DNA of 64,000 nucleotides, taken from contig CALEXX010000005.1 of assembly GCA_937925095.1 (NCBI GenBank), positions 38,492 to 102,491 of the forward strand, in the 5' to 3' direction. A program made the translations under genes and the position numbers. Position 1 is the first letter of the stretch. Each line of letters starts with the position of its first letter. Shown piece by piece: positions 34,566 through 42,890 of the stretch. The DNA is from an uncultured Leptotrichia sp. (GTDB lineage Bacteria; Fusobacteriota; Fusobacteriia; Fusobacteriales; Leptotrichiaceae). The notes under the pieces are model-generated. The model saw nothing but the letters and a program-made list of their open reading frames with translations. It made no database searches and was not told the DNA's origin.

Positions 34566-35396
34566 ATGAGTAATAAAAAAAGATACGGATTAAATTTTGA
34601 TTTTATAATCCTAAGAGTAAAAGATATTGAAAAAATGAAGGATTTCTATGTTAAGTTACTAAAAATGAGAGTTCTGAAGGATGAGAAAAGTACTGATAAA
34701 AGGGAAATTTCACTAGGAACTGAAACAAAAGAAATAATAAGGCTTATTTCCTATGGGAATGAAGAAATAAAAGGATATGATGAGACAAATGTGTATCATA
34801 TTGCATATTTATTACCTGAAAGGGAAGATTTAGGAAACTTTTTGAGAAACTGTGTAAAGGAGCAGATAAAGCTTGACGGAGTAGGAGATCACGATGTAAG
34901 TGAAGCCATTTATCTGACAGATCCGGAAGGAAATGGTATAGAAGTTTATGCGGACAGGGATTATCATAACTGGAAATGGGAAAATGACCATGTCATTATG
35001 GGGACAGAACAGGTGGATGTTGAAGACCTGCTTAGAATTTCTGACAATATGCCGGAATTCTCAATTCCTGAGGGAACAAAAATAGGTCATATCCACATGG
35101 AATCTTCAGATATTGAAAATGATAAAAATTTCTATGTTGAAAAATTAGGCCTTAATATAGTTTCAGAAATGCCAAAGGCTTATTTTCTTTCTGTGGATGG
35201 ATATCATCATCATTTTGGAATGAATCAGTGGAATGGTATGAGAAAAATCCCTAAAAAAGCAAATTCTACTGGAGTTGAAGAAATTTATGCAACAATGGAT
35301 AAGGAAAAATTTGAGGAAAATTTTTCAGAAAAAAATGGAAATAAAGCAGTTATTGAGCTTCCAAATGGAATAAAACTGACTGTAATCGTTGAATAG
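34566..35396 (+). CDS. VOC family protein, CatE/glyoxalase-like
   Basis: A 276-residue protein from ATG 34566 (GGGAAGTGA upstream); the 29-codon extension to 34479 overlaps the promoter and looks untranslated. It has two vicinal-oxygen-chelate modules: one at about 10-125 (DFIILRVKDIEKMKDFYVKL; EAIYLTDPEGNGIEVYADRD) and one from about 172 (GHIHMESSDIENDKNFYVEK; YHHHFGMNQWNG). The pattern matches Bacillus CatE-like proteins annotated as catechol 2,3-dioxygenase. In an anaerobe true dioxygenase activity is doubtful, so a glyoxalase or detoxification role is as likely. Base composition is closer to the core genes than the abi gene before it. Confidence 0.82.
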   Translation: MSNKKRYGLNFDFIILRVKDIEKMKDFYVKLLKMRVLKDEKSTDKREISLGTETKEIIRLISYGNEEIKGYDETNVYHIAYLLPEREDLGNFLRNCVKEQIKLDGVGDHDVSEAIYLTDPEGNGIEVYADRDYHNWKWENDHVIMGTEQVDVEDLLRISDNMPEFSIPEGTKIGHIHMESSDIENDKNFYVEKLGLNIVSEMPKAYFLSVDGYHHHFGMNQWNGMRKIPKKANSTGVEEIYATMDKEKFEENFSEKNGNKAVIELPNGIKLTVIVE

Positions 35397-35421
35397 AATA
35401 AAAAACATATAAAATTAAAGA

Positions 35422-35528
35422 TTTTGAGAGATATGAAAAGAAGGGGACAAATTTTAAAGGTGACATTTGCTATTGTAATTTACCTTCTTATTGAAATTAG
35501 AAAAAAATAGTTGACATATCTCTCAAAA
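35422..35528. repeat. Widely spaced 14-base inverted repeat ahead of tRNA-Leu
   Basis: TTTTGAGAGATATG (35422-35435) is exactly inverted as CATATCTCTCAAAA (35515-35528), 79 bases apart. The right arm begins in the -35 box and fills much of the spacer of the tRNA promoter. The TCTCAAAA end resembles that of the palindromic element family, so this may be a degenerate copy. Confidence 0.6.
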
Positions 35529-35539
35529 TTTATTAGAAT
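35511..35539 (+). promoter_or_regulatory. tRNA-Leu promoter
   Basis: TTGACA (35511-35516) and TAGAAT (35534-35539), spacer 17, ending 35 bases before the tRNA. Confidence 0.75.
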
Positions 35540-35574
35540 ATATAAGTATTAAAAATATTGGATAATGGTGTTAT

Positions 35575-35661
35575 GCCCGAGTGGTGAAATTGGTAGACGC
35601 AACGGACTCAAAATCCGTCGATAGTGATATCGTGCCGGTTCGACTCCGGCCTCGGGCACCA
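35575..35661 (+). tRNA. tRNA-Leu (anticodon CAA)
   Basis: Acceptor stem GCCCGAG (35575) pairs with CTCGGGC (35651-35657), with encoded ACCA at the end. The anticodon stem ACGGA/TCCGT frames the loop CTCAAAA, giving anticodon CAA, which reads UUG leucine codons. A long variable arm (GATAGTGATATC) and the T arm GCCGGTTCGACTCCGGC mark a class II leucine tRNA. A T run follows at once and serves as terminator. The gene stands alone here, next to the defence-like abi locus and the element family. Confidence 0.97.
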
Positions 35662-35831
35662 TTTTTTTTTATTACTTTTTTCTTAATTATTTTTCATAAA
35701 AATATGATATTATTATATAAGTAGAGATAGAAAGGTGGTGGCCAGTAAAAAGGAATTAAGTCGTAGTGAAAAGAAGCAGAGAAAAATATTTTTATTTTAA
35801 GAGCAGACTTAATTATTACTTTTTATAAAAA
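35662..35831. other. Intergenic region after tRNA-Leu
   Basis: After the T run, GAAAGGTGGTGGCCAG could suggest a 20-codon ORF (GTG at 35738, ending SEKKQRKIFLF), but the ribosome site overlaps the start, so I do not call it. Nothing else is seen. Confidence 0.3.
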
Positions 35832-35972
35832 ATGATAGATAATAATTTATGGTTATTGCTTGCTTTAGCAAATGGATATTTTGCTCTTATAGGACAAAAG
35901 AAATACACTCTAGCAAGAATACTAAGCCTAATAGCATGTATATTAAGTATAATGATGTTTTATTTTAGATAA
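35832..35972 (+). CDS. Possible 46-residue single- or double-span membrane protein
   Basis: A short ORF, ATG 35832 to TAA, reading MIDNNLWLLLALANGYFALI, then GQKKYTLARILSLIACILSI and MMFYFR. It has two hydrophobic segments around a basic turn (QKKY), as in tiny membrane toxins or stress proteins. There is no clear Shine-Dalgarno, so it may be a chance ORF or the tail of a broken gene. I recognise no family. Confidence 0.3.
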   Translation: MIDNNLWLLLALANGYFALIGQKKYTLARILSLIACILSIMMFYFR

Positions 35973-36065
35973 GGAATAAAAAATTTATCAATATTCCATT
36001 CATTTTAAATTCATTTTGTCATCCTATAATACATTCAAGTTAAAATAAAAACGTATAAATAAATT

Positions 36066-36134
36066 GGAGATGAGCTATCTCAAAATTTGAAAATATGAAA
36101 ACTATATTTATTCATTTTTTGGGGTAGCTCATTT
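36066..36134. repeat. Short palindromic MITE-like element (copy C)
   Basis: GAGATGAGCTATCTCAAAA (from 36066) is inverted as GGGGTAGCTCATTTC (to 36134). It is a 69-base internally deleted form of the dispersed element, lying 90 bases before the ula promoter. Confidence 0.6.
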
Positions 36135-36223
36135 CTTTGTATTTAAAAATATTTTAAATACAAACAGTTATAGAATATATGGATAAAATAATAATCATAA
36201 ATAAAAGAAATGGAGGATAGCTA

Positions 36224-36262
36224 TTGACTTTAAAAAAAATCAGGGTATAACATTGTTAACAA
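36224..36262 (+). promoter_or_regulatory. ula operon promoter with palindromic operator
   Basis: TTGACT (36224-36229) and TATAAC (36246-36251), spacer 16. The exact ten-base palindrome TTGTTAACAA (36253-36262) sits at the start of transcription, where a repressor such as a UlaR-type protein could act. No DeoR-family regulator gene is in the operon; the XRE gene downstream is a possible but unproven candidate. Confidence 0.5.
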
Positions 36263-36322
36263 ATAATGAACATATAAAAATAGATTACTAACAAAAATCA
36301 ATAAAATTTTAGGAGGAAAGAA

Positions 36323-37384
36323 ATGGCTAAGTTAGACGAGATAACAAGAGAATCTTGGATTTTAAGTACTTTTCCTGAGTGGGGAACTTGGTTAAATGAA
36401 GAAATCGAAGAAACAAAGGTTGAGTCTGGAAAAGTTGCTATGTGGTGGCTTGGAAACATGGGACTTTGGGTAAAAACTGAAGGAAATGCAAATATCTGTA
36501 TGGATCTTTGGGTAGCAACAGGAAAAAGAACAGGTAAAAACAAATTAATGAAACCTAAACATCAGCATCAGAGAGCAGTAGGATGTGTGGCATTACAGCC
36601 AAACTTGAGAACTACTCCTTGCGTTATAGATCCTTTTGCTATAAAGGAACTTGATGCCCTTATGGCTACTCACTCACACAGTGACCATATAGATCAGAAT
36701 GTAGCAGCTGCAGTTCTTCAAAACTGTCCTGAAGCAAAATTCATAGGGCCTAAGACTTGTACAGATATATGGAGAAAATGGGGTGTACCTGAAGAAAAAC
36801 TTGTAACTGTAAGACCTGGAGATGTAGTGACTATTAAGGATGCAAAAATAAGAGCTCTTGAATCTTTCGACAGAACAATGCTTCTTACAGTGGCTGAAGA
36901 TGTTGTTTTAAAAGACAAACTTCCACCTGATATGGATGATATGGCAGTTAACTACCTGATTGAAACAGAAGCAGGTAACATATATAATGCAGGAGATTCA
37001 CATCACTCAAACTACTTTGTAAAACATGGAAATGAAAATAAAGTTGATGTGGCATTTGTAGGATTTGGAGAAAATCCAAGAGGAATGACAGATAAATTAA
37101 CTTCTTCAGATGTATTGAGAGTGGCTGAGGAATTAAAAACTCAAGTTGTAATACCAATACACCACGATATATGGTCTAACTTTATGGCTGATCCGAAAGA
37201 AATTACTTTATTGTGGAATTATAGAAAAGACAGAATGAAATACAAATTTAAACCATATATATGGCAGCCGGGAGGAAAATTTGTATTCCCTGATAATAAA
37301 GATGATATGGAATATATGTATCCAAGAGGATTTGAAGATGCGTTCACTATAGAACCTGATTTACCATTCAAATCATTCTTATAG
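36323..37384 (+). CDS. ulaG: L-ascorbate-6-phosphate lactonase
   Basis: A 353-residue metallo-beta-lactamase-fold enzyme that opens the lactone of L-ascorbate 6-phosphate. Metal ligands appear in MATHSHSDHIDQN near residue 112 (HxHxDH), with further pieces NYLIETEAGNIYNAGDSHHS near 215 and VIPIHHDIWSNF near 276. Length and sequence order match E. coli UlaG. AGGAGGAAAG is the ribosome site. In E. coli ulaG is transcribed apart from ulaA-F; here it leads the same run. Confidence 0.95.
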   Translation: MAKLDEITRESWILSTFPEWGTWLNEEIEETKVESGKVAMWWLGNMGLWVKTEGNANICMDLWVATGKRTGKNKLMKPKHQHQRAVGCVALQPNLRTTPCVIDPFAIKELDALMATHSHSDHIDQNVAAAVLQNCPEAKFIGPKTCTDIWRKWGVPEEKLVTVRPGDVVTIKDAKIRALESFDRTMLLTVAEDVVLKDKLPPDMDDMAVNYLIETEAGNIYNAGDSHHSNYFVKHGNENKVDVAFVGFGENPRGMTDKLTSSDVLRVAEELKTQVVIPIHHDIWSNFMADPKEITLLWNYRKDRMKYKFKPYIWQPGGKFVFPDNKDDMEYMYPRGFEDAFTIEPDLPFKSFL

Positions 37385-37466
37385 GAAAAAGACAATATAT
37401 TTTGAAAAAAGTATATTGAAATAGATGTAGGTATCAAAAATAAAAATAATTTAAAAGGAGAAAAAA

Positions 37467-38990
37467 ATGAATTTTTTAATGGCAATAGGGACATGGTTTG
37501 GACAAAATATATTAACTAAACCGGAATTTTTTGTAGGTCTTTTAGTTTTCGTAGGTTATTTATTCTTAGGTAAGAAAATATATGAAGCAGTTGGTGGATT
37601 TATTAAGGCAACTGTAGGATACATGATATTAAACGTAGGTGCAGGTGGGCTGGTAACAACATTCAGACCAATTCTGGCAGCATTAAAGACTAAATTTGAA
37701 TTGAATGCGGCAGTTATAGATCCATATTTTGGACTGCAGGCTGTTGATGAAGCAATTAAAGGAATGATAGAACAGGATCCTTCAAAAGCAAGTCTTGCCG
37801 CATCAGTTATGATGGCATTATTAATTGGATTTATTGTAAATATAGTATTAGTTTTATTCAGAAAAATTACTAAAGTAAGAACATTATTCATAACAGGACA
37901 TATTATGCAGCAGCAGGCTTCAACAGCTTCATGGATGATTTTCTTCCTATTCCCTCAGTTCCGTAACATATGGGGAATCGTTCTTATAGGTTTATTCTCA
38001 GGAATATACTGGGCAGTAGGATCAAACCTTTCAGTTGAACCAACTCAAAGATTGACTGAAAATGCAGGATTTGCAATAGGGCATCAACAGATGTTTGCAA
38101 TCTGGGCTGCTGACAAATTAGCTCCCAAAATAGGAAATCCTAAAAAGAAACTTGATGACCTGAAATTACCTAAATGGTTGACAATGTTACACGATGATAT
38201 TATTGCAACAGGACTTATAATGATAATATTCTTCGGGGTAATAATGTTAGTATTAGGACCTGAATTCTTCACTGCAAAATTTGGAAAATGTACAATTGCA
38301 AATGGAGTACAGACTTGTCCAGTTATAAACCCTAACGGAGTTGCAGCAGGAGCATTTGATCCTAAAAAACTTTCATTCGGAACTTATGTTGTATCAACTA
38401 CATTACTGTTTGCAGTATATTTGACAATATTAAAAACTGGTGTTAGAATGTTCGTATCTGAATTGACATTATCATTCCAGGGAATTTCAAATAAAATATT
38501 GCCAGGTTCATTACCGGCAGTTGACTGTGCGGCTTCTTACGGATTTGGATCACCAAGTGCAGTATTATTTGGATTCCTAGTTGGGACAATAGCTCAGTTT
38601 ATATCAATAGCAGGATTACTTATATTCAAATCACCTGTATTCATAATAACAGGATTCGTTCCGGTATTCTTTGATAATGCTACTATTGCAGTGTATGCTG
38701 ATAAACGTGGTGGAGCAAGGGCTGCGTTAATACTGTCAGCATTGTCAGGAGTATTACAGGTATTATGTGGAGCAGTTGCTGTTGCTTTATTCCAGTTAAA
38801 AGGTGGATGGCATGGAAATATCGACCAAAGTACAGTATGGCTTGCTCAGGGATTTGTAATGAAGTATTTAGGAATAGTAGGATATGTTCTGGTAATTGTA
38901 TCAATGCTGATAATTCCTCAGTTACAATATATGAAATCCAAAAATAAGGAACAATATTTTGAAGGAACAGTGGATTTAGGAGAAAATTAA
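37467..38990 (+). CDS. ulaA: PTS L-ascorbate transporter subunit IIC
   Basis: A 507-residue membrane protein (about eleven helices) that imports L-ascorbate with phosphorylation. Family pieces: VGFLFLGKKIYEA-like start (VGYLFLGKKIYEAVGGFIKA), NVGAGGLVTTFRPIL, GHIMQQQASTASWM near residue 145, and LPAVDCAASYGFGSPSAVLF near 350. Full length. It lies between ulaG and ulaB, with AAAAGGAG before the ATG. Confidence 0.96.
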   Translation: MNFLMAIGTWFGQNILTKPEFFVGLLVFVGYLFLGKKIYEAVGGFIKATVGYMILNVGAGGLVTTFRPILAALKTKFELNAAVIDPYFGLQAVDEAIKGMIEQDPSKASLAASVMMALLIGFIVNIVLVLFRKITKVRTLFITGHIMQQQASTASWMIFFLFPQFRNIWGIVLIGLFSGIYWAVGSNLSVEPTQRLTENAGFAIGHQQMFAIWAADKLAPKIGNPKKKLDDLKLPKWLTMLHDDIIATGLIMIIFFGVIMLVLGPEFFTAKFGKCTIANGVQTCPVINPNGVAAGAFDPKKLSFGTYVVSTTLLFAVYLTILKTGVRMFVSELTLSFQGISNKILPGSLPAVDCAASYGFGSPSAVLFGFLVGTIAQFISIAGLLIFKSPVFIITGFVPVFFDNATIAVYADKRGGARAALILSALSGVLQVLCGAVAVALFQLKGGWHGNIDQSTVWLAQGFVMKYLGIVGYVLVIVSMLIIPQLQYMKSKNKEQYFEGTVDLGEN

Positions 38991-39021
38991 AATATAGAAA
39001 AGAAAGAGAGAAGTGGTAATA

Positions 39022-39303
39022 ATGATGAAAGTACTTGCAGTATGTGGAAGTGGAATGGGAACAAGTATGATTATGAAAATGAAAGTGGCTCAAGTGCTGA
39101 AAAAGCTTGACGTTGACGCAGATGTGAATTCATGCAGTTTGGGAGAAGCAAAATCAGGGCTTGCAAACTATGATTTAGTTTTAGCTTCAACTCATATAAT
39201 AAATGATTTAAAAGGTGGACCAAATACTAAAATGATAGGACTTTTAAATCTGCTTGATGCAAATGAGCTTGAAACAAAGTTGAAAGAAGTTGGAATCGGT
39301 TAA
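39022..39303 (+). CDS. ulaB: PTS L-ascorbate transporter subunit IIB
   Basis: A 93-residue phosphocarrier domain. The phospho-cysteine loop VCGSGMGTSMIM lies at residues 7-18. I choose ATG 39022 (or ATG 39025) rather than the GTG at 39013, since AGAGAGAAG spans that GTG. It receives phosphate from UlaC and passes it to the sugar at UlaA. Single IIB domain, family-normal length. Confidence 0.94.
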   Translation: MMKVLAVCGSGMGTSMIMKMKVAQVLKKLDVDADVNSCSLGEAKSGLANYDLVLASTHIINDLKGGPNTKMIGLLNLLDANELETKLKEVGIG

Positions 39304-39351
39304 TTTAAGTAATTTTATGGCAAGGTAGAGATAAAATTTGGAGGATATAGA

Positions 39352-39807
39352 ATGAATTTAATGGATTCGTTAAAGGAAAATAATTCCGTAGTGTTAAAGC
39401 AGCATGCATCAACTTGGGAAGAAGCAATAGAAGCGTGTATGAAACCTTTAGTGGAGAAAAATGCTGTGGAAAGAAGCTATGTTGATGCAATAATTGAAAG
39501 AACTAAGGAACTGGGACCATTCTACGTGCTTGCTCCAGGGCTTGCAATGCCTCATGAAAGACCGGAAATGGGAGTAAATAAAAATTCCTTCAGTTTTGTA
39601 ACACTTGATCAGCCAGTTGCATTTCCTGATGGACAGGAAGTAGATATACTGATAGGTCTAGCGGCAGTTAATGCAGATGTACACAATGGAGAAGCTATCC
39701 CTCAGATAGTAATGCTTTTTGAAGATGAAGACGTATTTGATAAAATAAGAGCGGCTGTAGTTCCAGAAGATGTTTATAAAATAATCAGTGACGCAGTTGC
39801 CGGATAA
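39352..39807 (+). CDS. ulaC: PTS L-ascorbate transporter subunit IIA
   Basis: A 151-residue EIIA of the mannitol/fructose type. The phospho-histidine lies in APGLAMPHERPEMGV near residue 68. DALIERTKELGP-like text (DAIIERTKELGPFYVL) precedes it. It takes phosphate from HPr and hands it to UlaB. AGGATATAG precedes the ATG. A hairpin follows before ulaD. Confidence 0.94.
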   Translation: MNLMDSLKENNSVVLKQHASTWEEAIEACMKPLVEKNAVERSYVDAIIERTKELGPFYVLAPGLAMPHERPEMGVNKNSFSFVTLDQPVAFPDGQEVDILIGLAAVNADVHNGEAIPQIVMLFEDEDVFDKIRAAVVPEDVYKIISDAVAG

Positions 39808-39831
39808 ATTAAATTAAAAATTGCAATCAGA

Positions 39832-39864
39832 AATATGCCGGCAAGTTAAAAGTCGGCATATTTT
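39832..39864 (+). terminator. Intra-operon hairpin between ulaC and ulaD
   Basis: AATATGCCGGC (39832-39842) pairs with GTCGGCATATT (39852-39862), then TTTACT. The T run is short, so this may attenuate transcription or act as an mRNA-stability/processing site separating transport from catabolic genes. Confidence 0.55.
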
Positions 39865-39891
39865 ACTAATAAAAAATAGGAGGATATAGAT

Positions 39892-40554
39892 ATGGCAAGA
39901 CCTTTATTACAGGTAGCATTGGATCATTCAGATCTACAGGGGGCAATAAAAGCCGCAGTGTCAGTAGGACATGAAGTAGATGTTATAGAAGCAGGGACAG
40001 TTTGTCTATTACAGGTAGGAAGTGAACTTGTAGAAGTTTTAAGAAGCCTTTTTCCTGAAAAGACAATAGTAGCTGACACAAAATGTGCAGATGCAGGTGG
40101 AACAGTGGCAAAAAATAATGCGGTAAGGGGTGCTGACTGGATGACATGTATCTGTTCAGCAACAATTCCAACAATGAAAGCAGCTTTAAAAGCAATAAAG
40201 GAAGTACGTGGAGATAAAGGGGAAATTCAGGTGGAACTTTATGGTGACTGGACTTATGAACAGGCTCAGCAATGGCTTGATGCAGGAATAAGTCAGGCTA
40301 TATATCATCAGAGCCGTGATGCATTACTTGCCGGAGAAACTTGGGGAGAAAAAGATTTGAACAAGGTTAAGAAACTTATTGAAATGGGATTCAGAGTATC
40401 AGTAACAGGTGGATTAAGCACTGAAACACTTAAACTATTTAAAGGAGTAGATGTATTTACATTTATTGCAGGACGTGGAATAACTGAGGCTGAAAATCCT
40501 GCACAGGCTGCAAGGGAATTCAAGGAAGAAATAGCTAAATACTGGGCTGAATAA
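39892..40554 (+). CDS. ulaD: 3-keto-L-gulonate-6-phosphate decarboxylase
   Basis: A 220-residue TIM-barrel enzyme of the orotidine-phosphate decarboxylase suprafamily, converting 3-keto-L-gulonate 6-phosphate to L-xylulose 5-phosphate. Motifs: LLQVALDHSDLQGAIKAA at the N-terminus, IEAGTVCLLQVG, VADTKCADAGG (the DxK Mg/catalytic pair) and the phosphate-binding VTGGLSTETL with FIAGRGITEAENP. AGGAGGATATAG upstream. Confidence 0.95.
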   Translation: MARPLLQVALDHSDLQGAIKAAVSVGHEVDVIEAGTVCLLQVGSELVEVLRSLFPEKTIVADTKCADAGGTVAKNNAVRGADWMTCICSATIPTMKAALKAIKEVRGDKGEIQVELYGDWTYEQAQQWLDAGISQAIYHQSRDALLAGETWGEKDLNKVKKLIEMGFRVSVTGGLSTETLKLFKGVDVFTFIAGRGITEAENPAQAAREFKEEIAKYWAE

Positions 40555-40650
40555 TAAAGTTCTTTCTTTTATGACGGAAACAGGTTATGTGAAAGTTTGA
40601 ATTTCACAGGACAAACGGTTCAGAATAAATTTTAATAGAAGAGGTTAATA

Positions 40651-41526
40651 ATGAGAGATTTAAATAGACTTAATTTGGGAATATATGAAAAAGCCCTTCC
40701 TAAAGATATTGACTGGATTGAAAGAATACATCTTGTAAAGGAATGTGGATATGATTTTGTTGAAATATCAATAGATGAAACAGATGAAAGGCTTGCAAGA
40801 CTTGACTGGTCTGATGAGGAAATTAACAGAATACATGCTGAGCTTGTAAATACAGGAGTTAGAATTCCATCAATGTGTTTTAGTGGACATAGAAGATTTC
40901 CAATGGGAAGCATGGATGAAAAAATAAGGGAAAAAGCAATGGAATTAATGCAGAAGGCAATAATTTTTGCAGATAAGATGGGAATCAGAACAATTCAGAT
41001 GGCTGGATATGACGTTTATTATGAAGATGGAAGCGAACAGACAAAGAAATATTTTATAGAAAATTTGAAAAAAGCTGTAGAATGGGCTTCTTCATATAAT
41101 ATTACACTGTCGATAGAAATAATGGATCATCCTTTTATAAACTCAATTACAAAATATATGGAATATGCAGAAATAATAAAATCACCATGGCTAAAAGTTT
41201 ATCCTGATGTGGGTAACCTTACTGCATGGCCTGAAAATGATACATTGAAGGAACTGGAACTTGGAATAAAAAATGGTGAAATAACAGGAATTCACCTAAA
41301 GGATACACTGGCTGTAACAGACAGTTTTCCGGGAAAATTTAAGGAAGTTCCTTTTGGAGAAGGATGTGTGGATTTTCCAAAAGTTTTTGCTAAATTAAAG
41401 GAATTGAACTATAAAGGCCCATTCCTTATAGAAATGTGGACGGAAAAGTCTGATAATCCAATTGAAGAAGTGAAAAAAGCTAAAGAATGGATGCTTGGAA
41501 AAATGAGAGAAGGAGGATTTATTTAA
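40651..41526 (+). CDS. ulaE: L-ribulose-5-phosphate (L-xylulose-5-phosphate) 3-epimerase
   Basis: A 291-residue TIM-barrel epimerase acting on L-xylulose 5-phosphate. Visible: LGIYEKALPKDIDW, the Glu in FVEISIDETDERL, MCFSGHRRFPMGS near residue 78, TLSIEIMDHPFINS with a metal Glu, and GPFLIEMWTE. Follows ulaD by 96 bases and overlaps ulaF by one base (TAATG). Confidence 0.95.
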   Translation: MRDLNRLNLGIYEKALPKDIDWIERIHLVKECGYDFVEISIDETDERLARLDWSDEEINRIHAELVNTGVRIPSMCFSGHRRFPMGSMDEKIREKAMELMQKAIIFADKMGIRTIQMAGYDVYYEDGSEQTKKYFIENLKKAVEWASSYNITLSIEIMDHPFINSITKYMEYAEIIKSPWLKVYPDVGNLTAWPENDTLKELELGIKNGEITGIHLKDTLAVTDSFPGKFKEVPFGEGCVDFPKVFAKLKELNYKGPFLIEMWTEKSDNPIEEVKKAKEWMLGKMREGGFI

Positions 41527-42227
41527 TGATTGAAAAATTAAAAGAGGAAGTATATAAGGCGAATCTTGAATTGCCTGCAAAGGGGCTTGTACTTTTCACA
41601 TGGGGAAATGTAAGTGCCATAGACAGGGAAAAAGGACTTGTAGTTATAAAACCTAGTGGAGTAGAATATGATAAAATGAAGGTTGAAGATATGGTAGTTG
41701 TCGATTTAGATGGAAAAGTAGTGGAAGGAGATTTAAACCCTTCTTCTGATACACCTACACATATTGAACTATATAAAAAGTTTCCTGAAATAGGTGGAAT
41801 AGTGCATACACATTCAACAAATGCAACAATATGGGCACAAAGCGGAAGAGATATTCCAGCTTATGGAACAACTCATGGAGACTATTTTTACGGTCCTGTT
41901 CCATGTACGAGGAAAATGACTCCGGAAGAAATTGCCGGGGAATACGAAAAGGAAACAGGAACAGTAATAATAGAAACTTTTGAAAAAAGGGAAATAAATC
42001 CTAAATTTGTTCCTGCAGTAATAGTTCATAGCCACGGGCCTTTCACATGGGGAAAAAATGCAGCTGAAGCAGTGTACAATTCAGTTGTTCTTGAAGAACT
42101 TGCAAAAATGGCAACATTCACAGAACAAGTAAATAAAGATGTAAAACCTATGCAGCAGGAGCTGCTTGATAAGCATTTCCTGAGAAAGCACGGAGAAAAT
42201 GCCTATTATGGACAAAAGAAAAAATAG
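41526..42227 (+). CDS. ulaF: L-ribulose-5-phosphate 4-epimerase
   Basis: A 233-residue class II aldolase-fold enzyme that yields D-xylulose 5-phosphate for the pentose phosphate route. I choose ATG 41526, which overlaps the ulaE stop and follows AGAAGGAGG; a longer in-frame version from 41487 would run inside ulaE. Metal-binding His residues are in GGIVHTHSTNATIWAQ near residue 93, with TTHGDYFYGPVPCTR and VHSHGPFTWG. The E. coli counterpart AraD/UlaF is 228-231 residues, so length fits. Confidence 0.95.
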   Translation: MIEKLKEEVYKANLELPAKGLVLFTWGNVSAIDREKGLVVIKPSGVEYDKMKVEDMVVVDLDGKVVEGDLNPSSDTPTHIELYKKFPEIGGIVHTHSTNATIWAQSGRDIPAYGTTHGDYFYGPVPCTRKMTPEEIAGEYEKETGTVIIETFEKREINPKFVPAVIVHSHGPFTWGKNAAEAVYNSVVLEELAKMATFTEQVNKDVKPMQQELLDKHFLRKHGENAYYGQKKK

Positions 42228-42348
42228 ATAATTTTGTTATAAAAAATAATTTTTTTGTGGTAAAATAAATTAAGAAATGATAGAATAGACTTGGAAAATT
42301 TTTAAGTTAAGTAACATTAGTAAGTTGCAATATTGAAAGGTGGATAAA

Positions 42349-42756
42349 ATGGACGAAAAGCAAGATATAAAAGCAAATCCCAATCTTGTTATAGCCTTGG
42401 GTTATTACATTAGAAATAAGCGTTTACAGAAGAATATCGGCCTAAGGGAAATGGCAGAATTGCTACATATAAGTCCTGCTTATTTATCTAATTTGGAATC
42501 AGGAAAGCACAGTATGACAAATCCTCTTTTGCTGAAGAAGATTTCTAAAATTTTAAATGTCGATCATCTGAAGCTGTTTAAGATAATAGGTTATACAGAT
42601 AAGGATATGTCAGATTTGAAAAAGGAAATAATGTCTGAGCTAATAGAGGAAATCTCAAATATAGAGATAGGAAAGATTTTGGAGGAACTCATGAAAATGG
42701 AGCCGGAAAAGGTCTTTCTTGTGAAGGAATATATAGGTCTTTTAAACAGAGGATAG
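42349..42756 (+). CDS. XRE-family helix-turn-helix regulator
   Basis: A 135-residue DNA-binding protein. The HTH lies at about 18-72: ALGYYIRNKRLQKNIGLREM, ELLHISPAYLSNLESGKHSM and KISKILNVD. The C-terminal 60 residues are Glu/Ile-rich and may oligomerise. Start ATG 42349 is preferred, as GAAAGGTGG lies just before it. It sits 120 bases after ulaF on the same strand and could regulate the ula operon, though its family differs from UlaR. A terminator follows. Confidence 0.85.
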   Translation: MDEKQDIKANPNLVIALGYYIRNKRLQKNIGLREMAELLHISPAYLSNLESGKHSMTNPLLLKKISKILNVDHLKLFKIIGYTDKDMSDLKKEIMSELIEEISNIEIGKILEELMKMEPEKVFLVKEYIGLLNRG

Positions 42757-42773
42757 AATTTTATAAAATACAG

Positions 42774-42817
42774 AATGGAATGATTTCTTATTAATTTAAG
42801 CATTCATTCCATTTTTT
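42774..42817 (+). terminator. Terminator after the XRE regulator
   Basis: AATGGAATGA (42774-42783) pairs with TCATTCCATT (42804-42813), then a T run. Confidence 0.85.
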
Positions 42818-42890
42818 ATAAAAATATATTTAAAAATAGAAAAAATATGTTACAATATAGTACAAATATTAAAAATGGAGGAGCAGATTT

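Noticed and set aside
35738..35800. 20-codon ORF from GTG 35738 after tRNA-Leu
   Set aside because: The ribosome site overlaps the start codon, so it could not direct initiation; too short to support by content.
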